A DNA stretch of 64,000 bases from Saccharopolyspora indica. Its GTDB lineage: Bacteria; Actinomycetota; Actinomycetes; Mycobacteriales; Pseudonocardiaceae. Below are positions 16,837 through 24,728 of this stretch, piece by piece; the stretch's first letter is position 1, and each line of letters begins with the position of its first letter. The notes below the pieces were generated by a model. It was not told the origin of the DNA and searched no databases. It saw nothing but the letters and a program-made list of their open reading frames with translations. Location: assembly GCF_027853965.1 (NCBI RefSeq), contig NZ_JAQGLB010000011.1:124001-188000 (forward strand), given 5' to 3'. The translations under genes were made by a program, and so were the position numbers.

Positions 16837-17986
16837 GACGACGCTGGCACCGGAGCCGATGGTCGAACTCCCCGGCTTCGACGTGCTGGAGAAGGTCCTC
16901 GACGAGCTCGCCCCGGCGGCCTCGGCGCGGGAGATCTGGGCGGCGCTGGGCCAGGCGGGCCTGATCGAGCAGGTGTACCGGCACGGCTCGCCCGGCGCCG
17001 GGGTGATCCCGCCGCGCCTGGCGCGCGTGCTGGCGGCGGTGGACGCGCGATTCCCGGTGGACACAACGCTTTCCACGTGCGTGCAGCTCGCCACGGTGCT
17101 GCCGCTGCTCGCCGGGGACGAGGGCAGGCCCGCGCAGGTGCTCCACCGGGCGCTCGGCGGCGCGGCGACCGTCGGGCTGGCCGCCACCGACGTGGGCTCG
17201 GGATCGGACCTGACCGCCCTGGAAACCGAGGTGGCGCTCGGCGAGCGCGAGATCGTGCTCAACGGCACCAAGCGGTGGATCACCAACGCGGTGACGGCCG
17301 ACGAGTTCCTGGTCCTGGCCCGCCATCGCAGCGGCAGGCACTTCACCAACTTCACCTGGGTCCTGGTGCCCGCCGGGACTCCCGGGGTGACCGCGCGGGC
17401 GGCGGACTCCGACCTGTTCCGCGGTTCCGGCGTCGGTGACGTGACCTTCGACGAGGTCCGGCTGGACCGGTCCTGCGTGGTGGGCAGGCCGGGGCGCGGT
17501 CTGGCGAGCTTCGCCAGGCACATCGCCACCGAGCGGCTGGCGGGTGCGCTGTGGGCGCTGGCGCTGTGCCGCCGCACGCTGGAGCACACGCTGCGCGGCC
17601 TGTCGGTGCGCCCGCACCAGCAGGGCACGCTGTGGGACCTGGACAGCGTGCGGCAGCGCTTCGCGGCGTGCCTGGTGGACCTGCGGCAGCTGGACGCGCT
17701 GGCCCGCGAGCTCAGCGACCGCATCGCGAGCCGGTTCGACACCTCCGCCGCCGCGCTGCTGAAAGCAGCGGTCGGCACCACTGTGGACAGAGTGCTCGCC
17801 GAGTGCGCGCAGCTGCAGGGCGCCGAGGGGTTCACCTCGGTCGGGGCGCAGCGGTTGCGGGCGCAGGCCGCGATCTTCGGGATCGGCGGCGGTACCACGG
17901 AAGTCGTGCGATCGGCGGTCGCCGACGACGCCGTGGTGGTGCTGGCCGAACTGGACCCGAGCGACTGGCCATGCACGACCGGCTGA
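16829..17986 (+). CDS. Acyl-CoA dehydrogenase-fold flavoprotein 2
   Basis: 385 residues. Start is TTG at 16829 with GGAGGTG five bases upstream, overlapping the previous stop; ATG at 16859 is the alternative. Signature TDVGSGSDLTALET and NGTKRWITNA are the FAD and substrate loops of acyl-CoA dehydrogenases, FRGSGVGDVTFDEVRL is the beta-domain signature, and GIGGGTTEVVRSAVA is the C-terminal motif. The position of the catalytic Glu in MCAD-type enzymes (YEGT) is Gly here, as in members with a relocated base. Together with flavoprotein 1 it may form a heteromer or two successive oxidations on carrier-bound intermediates. Confidence 0.83.
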   Translation: MPETTLAPEPMVELPGFDVLEKVLDELAPAASAREIWAALGQAGLIEQVYRHGSPGAGVIPPRLARVLAAVDARFPVDTTLSTCVQLATVLPLLAGDEGRPAQVLHRALGGAATVGLAATDVGSGSDLTALETEVALGEREIVLNGTKRWITNAVTADEFLVLARHRSGRHFTNFTWVLVPAGTPGVTARAADSDLFRGSGVGDVTFDEVRLDRSCVVGRPGRGLASFARHIATERLAGALWALALCRRTLEHTLRGLSVRPHQQGTLWDLDSVRQRFAACLVDLRQLDALARELSDRIASRFDTSAAALLKAAVGTTVDRVLAECAQLQGAEGFTSVGAQRLRAQAAIFGIGGGTTEVVRSAVADDAVVVLAELDPSDWPCTTG

Positions 17987-18597
17987 TCGAGGTCGCGGAG
18001 CGCACCTGGGTGGGCACCGGTGCGATCGAGCGGGTTCCGGACCGCGCGCACCCCGCGGACCTGGCGCGCACCGCGGGCATGCCGGGGTGGCGGGTGCGGG
18101 AGTTCCTGGCGGGCCGGAACCTGCTGCGGTCGATGCTGCGCGAGCTGCACCCGGAAGCGGCCGAGCTGGAGGTGACGGCTGCCGGCAACGGAAAGCCGCA
18201 CCTGCTCGGCGAGCGGGGCCTGGGCATGAGCGTGTCGCACGACAGCGGCGTCGTCGCGGTGTGCGTGGCTCCCGGCCGCCGGGTCGGGGTCGACGTGCAG
18301 GGCCCGCCGGAGAAGCTCGAACGGGCGCTGGTGCGGCGCTGCTTGCGCGCCTACACCGACCAGGTCATGCAGTTGCCGTCGGCGCGCCGGGCCCTGGAGT
18401 TCGCCTGGGTGTGGACGGTGCAGGAGGCGTGCGTGAAGGCCACCGGCGAGGGAATCGGCGGCCGCCCGTGGGCGATCGACGTGCCGCCGGGCGCCGCCGC
18501 GGGCACCTGGGGCGAGCTCCGGTGGGTGAGTCTGCGCGGAGCTTCGGAGGTTCCGCTGAGCTGTGCCTTCGGGCCGGCAGGAGAGGAGGGAACGTGA
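17971..18597 (+). CDS. Sfp-type 4'-phosphopantetheinyl transferase
   Basis: 208 residues. Motifs: GNGKPHL, SVSHDSGVVAV, GVDVQ (Mg-binding Asp) and FAWVWTVQEACVKATGEG. The third motif is usually WxxKEA; here Gln replaces that first Lys, while the second Lys (VKATG) remains. It activates the operon's five carrier domains by adding the phosphopantetheine arm from coenzyme A. It overlaps flavoprotein 2 by 16 bases and the next gene by 4. Confidence 0.9.
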   Translation: MHDRLIEVAERTWVGTGAIERVPDRAHPADLARTAGMPGWRVREFLAGRNLLRSMLRELHPEAAELEVTAAGNGKPHLLGERGLGMSVSHDSGVVAVCVAPGRRVGVDVQGPPEKLERALVRRCLRAYTDQVMQLPSARRALEFAWVWTVQEACVKATGEGIGGRPWAIDVPPGAAAGTWGELRWVSLRGASEVPLSCAFGPAGEEGT

Positions 18598-19496
18598 CCG
18601 CGACGTTGCGCGGCCAGGCCGAGTTGAGCTGCTACACGGCCAGTCTCGCCGCATACCTGGCCATCGAGGACCCCGACGTGTGGTGGCGGCTGGCCGAAGC
18701 GGTGCGCTTGCGCGTGCGACCGCACGACGGCGGGCTGATCTTCAGCCACCACGCGCGCATCGACCGGGGCGAGCTGATCTACGACAGCGCGGCGCAGTGG
18801 GCGGAGTGCGCGAAGGCGCTGCGCGCCGAGCTGGACGCGCACGGCCGCGTGCTCGCGGTCGCCAACACCGGCCACCTGCCCTGGGCGCCGGACTCCTCCG
18901 GGCAGGCACCGCACTGGGTGCTCCTGACCGAGGAAGCGGGCGGCTCCTGGCACGTCGTCGACGAGTTCGAGGCCCTGCTGCCGACCGGTGAGCAGCACCC
19001 GCAGGACCGCTGGCTCACCGACGCCGAGCTGCGCCGGATCATGACCCCGGTGCACGCCCCGTCGCCGTCGGTCCGCAACCGCGATGCGCACGCGCTCGGC
19101 GAGCAGGTCCCGCTGCCGCCCTACGAGCACTACCGCTGGCTGACCCGAACTGCCGGAACCGCGGCGGCGCAGCAGGACTGGCCCGGCGACACGGCGTCCA
19201 CATTGGAGGAGATCGCCGAGCACCTCCTCCGCGACGGCGCGGAATCCCTGGCAGCGCACATCGAGGACATGTGGGCCGCCGCCCGCCACCACCGCTTCCA
19301 GCTGACCTCCTTCGTCACCGCGGGCCTGCTGACCGCGGAGCGGGCGCAGCCGGCGCTGGACGCGTGGGGCGAGCTGCCGAGATCGCTGCGCTTCGCGCTG
19401 GACTCGGCGCGCCGGTCCCGGCCCCGGCCGGGGCTGGTGGCCAAGACCTTCGCCCATCTGACCGAGGTGACCCGAGACCTGACCGCGAGGGGATGA
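18594..19496 (+). CDS. BtrH-like Cys-His-Asp protein, free-standing
   Basis: 300 residues starting at GTG 18594 (GTGA overlap with the transferase gene; GGAGAGGAGG upstream). It resembles the butirosin BtrH N-terminal family: Cys13 in LSCYTASLAAYL, His107 in APHWVLLTEE, Asp123 in VVDEFEALLP. The C-terminal half (about 185-300) is helical and of unknown function. It lacks the carrier domain found on the other BtrH-like protein. Proposed role: transfer of an aminoacyl group from a carrier to an amine or alcohol acceptor. The assignment is by motif order and context only. Confidence 0.6.
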   Translation: MTATLRGQAELSCYTASLAAYLAIEDPDVWWRLAEAVRLRVRPHDGGLIFSHHARIDRGELIYDSAAQWAECAKALRAELDAHGRVLAVANTGHLPWAPDSSGQAPHWVLLTEEAGGSWHVVDEFEALLPTGEQHPQDRWLTDAELRRIMTPVHAPSPSVRNRDAHALGEQVPLPPYEHYRWLTRTAGTAAAQQDWPGDTASTLEEIAEHLLRDGAESLAAHIEDMWAAARHHRFQLTSFVTAGLLTAERAQPALDAWGELPRSLRFALDSARRSRPRPGLVAKTFAHLTEVTRDLTARG

Positions 19497-19502
19497 CGAG
19501 GA

Positions 19503-21041
19503 ATGACCGACAAGACCACGATGTACGACTGGTTCGCGGCATCGGTGGCCGCGAACGGCAGCGGAATCGCGCTGGAGGTCGCCGGCCGGGCGCTGACCTA
19601 CGCGGAGCTGGCCGGTCTCGCCGACGGCATCGCGGGCGCGATCGTCGAGCGCACCGGCGGATCGGTCCCGGCCAGGGTCGGGCTGCTGGCCGCGCGCAGC
19701 GTTGCGGCCTACGCGGGATACCTCGCGGTCCAGCGCCTGGGCGCGGCGGTGGTCCCGCTCAACCCGTCCTTCCCCGCGGTGCGCAACACCACCATCGCCG
19801 AGGAGGCCGGGCTCGACCTGGTGCTGGTGCAGGACGACCTGACCGCGGAGTTCCCGGTCCCGGTGCTGCGGCTGGGCGACGACGGCTTCGACGTGCAGCG
19901 CGAGCTGCCGGAACCGGCCGCGGGCCCGGAGGACCTCGCCTACGTCCTGTTCACCTCCGGCTCCACCGGCAGGCCCAAGGGCGTGCGCCTCCAGCACCGC
20001 AACGTCACCGCCTACCTGGAGCACGTCATCGCCCGCTACGAGGTCGGGCCCGGCGACCGGCTGTCGCAGACCTTCGACCTCACCTTCGACCCGTCGGTCT
20101 ACGACATGTTCACCGCCTGGGGCGCCGGTGCCACGCTCGTCGTGCCCACCCGCAACGACGTGCTGTCGCCGGTCCGGTTCGTCGAGCGCAACCGCATCAC
20201 GCACTGGAACTCGGTGCCGTCGGTGATCTCGCTGGCCACCCGGCTGCGCGCGCTGAAGCCCGGCACCATGCCGACGCTGCGGTGGAGCCTGTTCTGCGGC
20301 GAACCGCTCACCCTGCAGCAGGCGCGGGCCTGGCAGGCGGCGGCGCCGAACTCGGTGCTGGAGAACATCTACGGGCCGACGGAGATGACGGTGACCTGCA
20401 CCGAGTACCGGCTGCCGCGAGACCCGGCGCAGTGGCCCAGCCCGGCCAACGGCACCGTGCCCATCGGAACCGCCTACCCGCACCTGGAGCACCTGGTGCT
20501 CGACGAGGACGGTCGGCCCGCCGACACCGGCGAGCTGTGCCTGCGCGGGCCGCAGCGCTTCCCCGGCTACGTCGACCCGGCGGGCAACGCGGGCCGCTTC
20601 GTCGGCTTCGACGGCGAGGTGGCCAGGGTCTACGACGGGGCGGAACCGCTGACCGACGACCACTGGTACCGCACCGGCGACCGGGTGGCGGTGGAGCAGG
20701 GCCAGCTGGTGCACCTCGGCCGCCTGGACCACCAGCTGAAGATCCGCGGCTACCGGGTGGAGCTGGGCGAGATCGAAGCCGCGCTGCGCGACCAGCCCGG
20801 CGTCGCCGACGCGGTCGTGCTGGCGGTCCAGGGCGAGGGCGGTGAGACCGAACTCGCCGCCGCCTACACCGGCGCGGTCGTCGACGACGAGGTCCTCGTC
20901 GAAGCGCTGGCGCGCCGCCTGCCCGGCTACATGGTGCCGCGCACGGTGGTGGCGTTCGAGCTCTTCCCGCTCAACCCGAACGGCAAGATCGACCGGAAGG
21001 CGCTGGGCGGCAGCCTGGCCGCGACCGCGGGGCGGCGATGA
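19503..21041 (+). CDS. Stand-alone amino acid adenylation enzyme
   Basis: 512 residues, NRPS-type A domain without carrier. Motifs: LFTSGSTGRPKGVRL (A3), QTFDLTFDPSVYDMFTAWG (A4), NIYGPTEMTVTC (A5), YRTGDRV (A7), LGRLDHQLKIRGYRVELGEIE (A8), NPNGKIDRKAL (A10, catalytic Lys). The A4 segment FDPSVYDMF is typical of discrete amino-acid ligases that load separate carriers, such as VinM-like or DltA-like enzymes. It shares the operon with three free carriers, so loading in trans is expected. It overlaps the flavin reductase gene by ATGA. Confidence 0.9.
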   Translation: MTDKTTMYDWFAASVAANGSGIALEVAGRALTYAELAGLADGIAGAIVERTGGSVPARVGLLAARSVAAYAGYLAVQRLGAAVVPLNPSFPAVRNTTIAEEAGLDLVLVQDDLTAEFPVPVLRLGDDGFDVQRELPEPAAGPEDLAYVLFTSGSTGRPKGVRLQHRNVTAYLEHVIARYEVGPGDRLSQTFDLTFDPSVYDMFTAWGAGATLVVPTRNDVLSPVRFVERNRITHWNSVPSVISLATRLRALKPGTMPTLRWSLFCGEPLTLQQARAWQAAAPNSVLENIYGPTEMTVTCTEYRLPRDPAQWPSPANGTVPIGTAYPHLEHLVLDEDGRPADTGELCLRGPQRFPGYVDPAGNAGRFVGFDGEVARVYDGAEPLTDDHWYRTGDRVAVEQGQLVHLGRLDHQLKIRGYRVELGEIEAALRDQPGVADAVVLAVQGEGGETELAAAYTGAVVDDEVLVEALARRLPGYMVPRTVVAFELFPLNPNGKIDRKALGGSLAATAGRR

Positions 21042-21556
21042 CGATGACTGCTCAGGTGGATGTCCGGATCCCGCTGGACGGCAAGGCCTTCCGGCGCGCC
21101 ATGGGGCTGTTCCCGACCGGCGTCACGCTGATCACGCGGGGCAGCGGCGCCGCGGCGGAGGTGATCACGGCCAACTCCGTCGTGTCGGTGTCCCTCGATC
21201 CGATCATGGTGCTCGTCGGGGTGCGGGCGGATGGCCGGATCCGGCCGCGGATCGACGCCGCGGGCAGCTTCGCGATCAACGTGCTCAGCGCGGAGCAGCA
21301 GGACCTGTCGGCGACGTTCGGCCGCCGGGAACGACCGCGCGGCCACGACGCCGCGCTGCTGCTCGGCGATGCGGTCGACGGCGCGGGCAACGTCCTGGTC
21401 GACGGTGCGGTGTTCGGGCTGGAGTGCCAGGTCGACATCGCGCACCGGGCGGGCGATCACGTGCTGTTCCTGGCGCGGGTGGTGGCGGTGCACATGGGCG
21501 AGGCGGACAAGAGCCCGCTGGTGTTCCACCGCGGTGGCTACGCCTCAGTGGCGTGA
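21038..21556 (+). CDS. Flavin reductase-like FMN-binding protein
   Basis: 172 residues, HpaC/VlmR-like family. Typical segments: FRRAMGLFPTGVTLIT, ANSVVSVSLDPIMVLVGV, FAINVLSAEQQDLSATFG and the C-terminal SPLVFHRGGYASV. It uses NAD(P)H to supply reduced flavin, which diffuses to a partner monooxygenase. The only candidate partners in the operon are the two acyl-CoA-dehydrogenase-fold proteins, so a two-component hydroxylase or N-oxygenase is plausible. Last gene of the operon; a strong stem-loop follows. An ATG at 21044 is an alternative start. Confidence 0.88.
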   Translation: MTMTAQVDVRIPLDGKAFRRAMGLFPTGVTLITRGSGAAAEVITANSVVSVSLDPIMVLVGVRADGRIRPRIDAAGSFAINVLSAEQQDLSATFGRRERPRGHDAALLLGDAVDGAGNVLVDGAVFGLECQVDIAHRAGDHVLFLARVVAVHMGEADKSPLVFHRGGYASVA

Positions 21557-21571
21557 GGCGCCGGAGCGCTC

Positions 21572-21602
21572 GCCGGTCACCGGTCGGCTTCCGGTGACCG
21601 GC
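21572..21602. terminator. Bidirectional stem-loop between convergent genes
   Basis: A perfect 12-base inverted repeat, GCCGGTCACCGG and CCGGTGACCGGC, with a 7-base loop sits 16 bases after the flavin reductase stop and covers the last codons of the opposing CGNR gene. There is no T tract, as is common in GC-rich actinobacteria. It probably ends the long biosynthetic transcript. Confidence 0.6.
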
Positions 21603-22125
21603 GGTTGCGCGAGGCGAAGCTGCGGGCCTTGTTCCGGTTGCCGCAGACCCGCATCGAGCACCAGCGCCTGCTGCGGTTCTTCGAGTTGTCCCAGAAGACC
21701 CAGCCGCAGTCCTCGGCCGGGCACCGCTTGATCCGCTCGTTCTCGCCGGTGATCAGCAGCACGGCGAGCGCGGCGGCCAGGGCGCCGAAGGCGCGGGACA
21801 CGGCCGGCAGCTCCGGTGCGGGCTGCAGGGCGGAGCCAGCGGTGGCCGAGACCAGCAGCGGCAGCTCGCGCAGCACCGAATCCGCTTCGGCGAGCAGGTG
21901 GGCCTGCCGGTCCTCGGTGCCGAGCAGTTCCCGGACGCCGCTGCGGAACCGCAGGCACCGCTGGTGGTCCTCGGCGGTGACGACGGGCGTCGAGGTGGTC
22001 AGGCCGGTTTCGGCGAGCCACCGGGCCAGGTCCGGGACGTCGGCGAGGGCATCGGTCTCGTCCTCGACGTCGAGGGTGTTGGCGAAGGCCATGATCAACT
22101 CTGCCTGGGGCGACGGATCGGTCAC
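21577..22125 (-). CDS. CGNR zinc-finger / ABATE-domain regulator
   Basis: 182 residues. N-terminal ABATE-like helical region (residues about 10-130) and a C-terminal CGNR zinc finger with CPAEDCGWVF and WCSMRVCGNRNKARS, i.e. four Cys in a Cx4C...Cx4C arrangement. Members are putative one-component DNA-binding regulators in actinobacteria. It is divergent from the MFS transporter gene with about 130 bases between the starts, so it may regulate the exporter. Confidence 0.85.
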   Translation of the reverse strand: MTDPSPQAELIMAFANTLDVEDETDALADVPDLARWLAETGLTTSTPVVTAEDHQRCLRFRSGVRELLGTEDRQAHLLAEADSVLRELPLLVSATAGSALQPAPELPAVSRAFGALAAALAVLLITGENERIKRCPAEDCGWVFWDNSKNRSRRWCSMRVCGNRNKARSFASRNRRSPEADR

Positions 22126-22257
22126 CGGGCACCTCCCCTGACCTTCGATAACCGCTCAACTCGATAGCAGGTTACCCATTCGTCTGATGCGTGTGCAATG
22201 ATGCGCCCACACACTATCCAGCAAAACGCGTTTGATGGTTATTTCGAGGTGGTTCGG

Positions 22258-23556
22258 ATGACTGATCGACTCGTCGAGGACGCGCCCCCGGACGTGGCGG
22301 TGCGGCCGCGCGACCGCAGCGCGCACAACACGGTGGTCCTGGTGGTGTTCACCGCGATCACCAACCTGGCCGACGGCGTGGTCAAGATGGCGCTGCCGCT
22401 GATGGCGACCACGCTGACCTCCTCGCCCGGGCTGGTGGCGGCGGTGTCGCTGACGCTGACGCTCCCGTGGCTGCTGACGGCGCTGCACGTGGGTGTGCTG
22501 GTCGACCGCTTCGACCGGCGGAGGCTGCTGTGGCTGGCCAACCTCATGCGCCTGCTGACGCTGGCGGTGCTGCTGTCCGTCCACTTCTCGGACGGCATCA
22601 CCATCCCGCTGCTGCTGATCGGCGGCGCGGTGCTGGGGATCGCGGAGGTGATCGCGCTGACCTCGGCGATGGCGCTGACGCCGACCGCGGTCGGGCCGCA
22701 CTGGCGGGAGCGCGCCAACGCCTGGATCACCGGCGCGGAAACGGTCTGCAACGAGTTCTGCGGCCCGCTCGTCGGCGGCCTGCTGCTGGCGATCGGAAGC
22801 GCGTTCGCGCTCGGCGCCACGGCGGCGAGCTACGTGCTGGGCACGGTCGTGCTGGTGTTCCTGATCGGCCGCTTCCGCGTGCCGCGCGAGGCGAACGAGC
22901 AGCGGGAGAGCGTGAGCGCTCAGATCGGCAGCGGTCTGCGGTACGTGTGGAACCAGCAGCTGCTGCGGCTGATGGCGCTGGTGCTGACGGTGCTGTGCTC
23001 CTGCTGGGGCGCGTGGCTGGCCCTGATGCCGCTGATGGCGACCACCCAGCTGGGCCTGGACGCCCGCGAGTGGGGCATGCTGCTGAGCGCGCTGGGCATC
23101 GGCGGCCTGGTGGGCGCGCTGACGGTGACCACGGTCAACCGCCTCATCGGACGCCGGTGGGCCCTGTTCGCCGACCTGGTCGGCACCCTCGCGATGGTGG
23201 TGACGCCGGTGCTGACCACGGAGCTGTGGATCCTGGCCGCGGGCGCGTTCGTCGGCGGCATGGGCGGCACGCTGTGGGTGGTCAACGCGCGCACCATCGC
23301 CCAGTACCTGGTGGAGCCGGAGATGATGGGCCGCTACAGCTCGGTGGCGCGGCTGTTCAGCTGGGGAGCGATGCCGATCGGCGCCGGTCTCGTCGGCCTG
23401 CTGGCGGAGTTCTTCGGCATGCGGGCGGCGTTCATCATCTTCGCCGTGGCGGTCCTGATCACCATTCCGCCGTTCCTCCGCACCGTGACCCCGCAGGTCC
23501 TGGAGGCGGTCGAAGAGGCCAAGCAGCGCCAGATCGCCGAAGCCGCGCAGCACTGA
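22258..23556 (+). CDS. MFS transporter (MFS_3/enterobactin-exporter type)
   Basis: 432 residues with about 12 predicted membrane helices. Segments such as LPWLLTALHVGVLVDRFDRRRLLW (the loop 2-3 motif of the MFS) and WNQQLLRLMALVL in the central loop are typical of drug and siderophore exporters. The start at 22258 has GAGGTGG six bases upstream; an ATG at 22201 in frame is less likely. Divergent from the CGNR regulator. It could export the product of the neighbouring biosynthetic operon or give self-resistance; that link is by position only. Confidence 0.88.
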   Translation: MTDRLVEDAPPDVAVRPRDRSAHNTVVLVVFTAITNLADGVVKMALPLMATTLTSSPGLVAAVSLTLTLPWLLTALHVGVLVDRFDRRRLLWLANLMRLLTLAVLLSVHFSDGITIPLLLIGGAVLGIAEVIALTSAMALTPTAVGPHWRERANAWITGAETVCNEFCGPLVGGLLLAIGSAFALGATAASYVLGTVVLVFLIGRFRVPREANEQRESVSAQIGSGLRYVWNQQLLRLMALVLTVLCSCWGAWLALMPLMATTQLGLDAREWGMLLSALGIGGLVGALTVTTVNRLIGRRWALFADLVGTLAMVVTPVLTTELWILAAGAFVGGMGGTLWVVNARTIAQYLVEPEMMGRYSSVARLFSWGAMPIGAGLVGLLAEFFGMRAAFIIFAVAVLITIPPFLRTVTPQVLEAVEEAKQRQIAEAAQH

Positions 23557-23655
23557 CCTCGCACGATCTCCGGCCGAGCCGGTCCGGTTCGGCGGCACCG
23601 GCTCCCCGCACCCCGGTCGTGGCGAAGCGGCCGCTGCTTCCGGGAGAATGCGGGC

Positions 23656-24261
23656 ATGGTTGAGCAGAGCATCTGGATGCGGAAGGTCGCCGCCGACCCC
23701 GGGCACTCCTCCTGGTACGTCGAGCGCTTCCGCTCGATGGCCCGCGCCGGTGACGACCTCGCCGGGGAGGCCCGCCTGGTGGACGCCCTGGTGCCGCGCC
23801 GCGCCCGCATCCTCGACGCCGGCTGCGGCCCCGGCCGGGTCGGCGGCTGGCTGGCCGACGCCGGTCACGACGTCGTCGGCGTCGACGTCGACCCGTTCCT
23901 GATCGAGGCCGCCGAGCACGACCACCCGGGCCCGCGCTGGCTGGTCGGCGATCTGGCCGAGCTCGACCTCCCCGCTCGCGGCATCACCGAACCGTTCGAC
24001 GCGATCGTCTGCGCGGGAAACGTGATGACCTTCCTCGCACCGACCACCCGCGGCGAGGTGCTGAAGCGGCTCCGCGCCCACCTCGCACCGGGCGGCCGGA
24101 TCGCGATCGGTTTCGGCGCCGGCCGCGACTACGAGTTCTCCGCCTTCTTCGCGGACGCGGCGGCCGCCGGGCTCGAACCCGACCTGCTCCTGTCCACTTG
24201 GGATCTCCGCCCGTTCGCCGACGACTCGGACTTCCTGGTGGCGCTGCTCCGCGGCCGGTGA
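23656..24261 (+). CDS. Class I SAM-dependent methyltransferase
   Basis: 201 residues. The SAM-binding motif I is ILDAGCGPGRVGGWLADAG, the acidic motif II is VVGVDVDPFLI, and VGDLAEL is motif III. The C-terminal region is short. It lies 99 bases after the MFS gene on the same strand. The substrate is not evident; a small-molecule or housekeeping role is equally possible. Confidence 0.85.
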   Translation: MVEQSIWMRKVAADPGHSSWYVERFRSMARAGDDLAGEARLVDALVPRRARILDAGCGPGRVGGWLADAGHDVVGVDVDPFLIEAAEHDHPGPRWLVGDLAELDLPARGITEPFDAIVCAGNVMTFLAPTTRGEVLKRLRAHLAPGGRIAIGFGAGRDYEFSAFFADAAAAGLEPDLLLSTWDLRPFADDSDFLVALLRGR

Positions 24262-24728
24262 GCGCGAACCGATGAACGGGCCTGGTACCGGAGGTCAATT
24301 TTCTGTTACGGAAAAGGCGATTTCACACGTTCCAGGACTCGATCGCGCCGCGTTCCGGGAAAACCCCGGGAACGGACCAACGCCGCCGTCGCCGGAATCG
24401 TTTCCCGAGGCTCGCTGCCGCGATTGACCAGCGGTGATCGGCCGCCCCGCCGCCGTTCCGCGACCGGAACGGGTCGGCGGTGCGCACCGGCGCGATACAA
24501 CGTCCGGATCATCGGCGTGCGCTGGATGGTGGCGAGAGCGTTCCTGACGCGCGCGCCGATCCCGTTGCGCGCCTTGGGGAAGTCCACGCTGATTGGCCGA
24601 TGGCGAGGTGTTGACCAGCCGTTACGATGCCTAGTTGGCTCAGGTAGGACGACTTTCGCTCGCTGTGGGGGGTTCGATGATTTCGGTGCGGGCGACGTGA
24701 TGGTCACCGGACGAGGGGGTTCAGGGTC
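24262..24728. other. Non-coding interval upstream of the AfsR-like regulator
   Basis: About 470 bases with no convincing gene. The early part (24,296-24,330) is locally AT-richer (AATTTTCTGTTACGGAAAA) and is the likely 5' control zone. A TTGACC at about 24,609 might be a -35 box, but no good -10 partner was found. No direct-repeat SARP box was recognised. Confidence 0.4.

Noticed and set aside
15565..18654. 1,029-codon minus-strand frame opposite the flavoproteins and transferase
   Set aside because: Same GC-driven artefact; the plus strand holds four coupled genes with clear family motifs.
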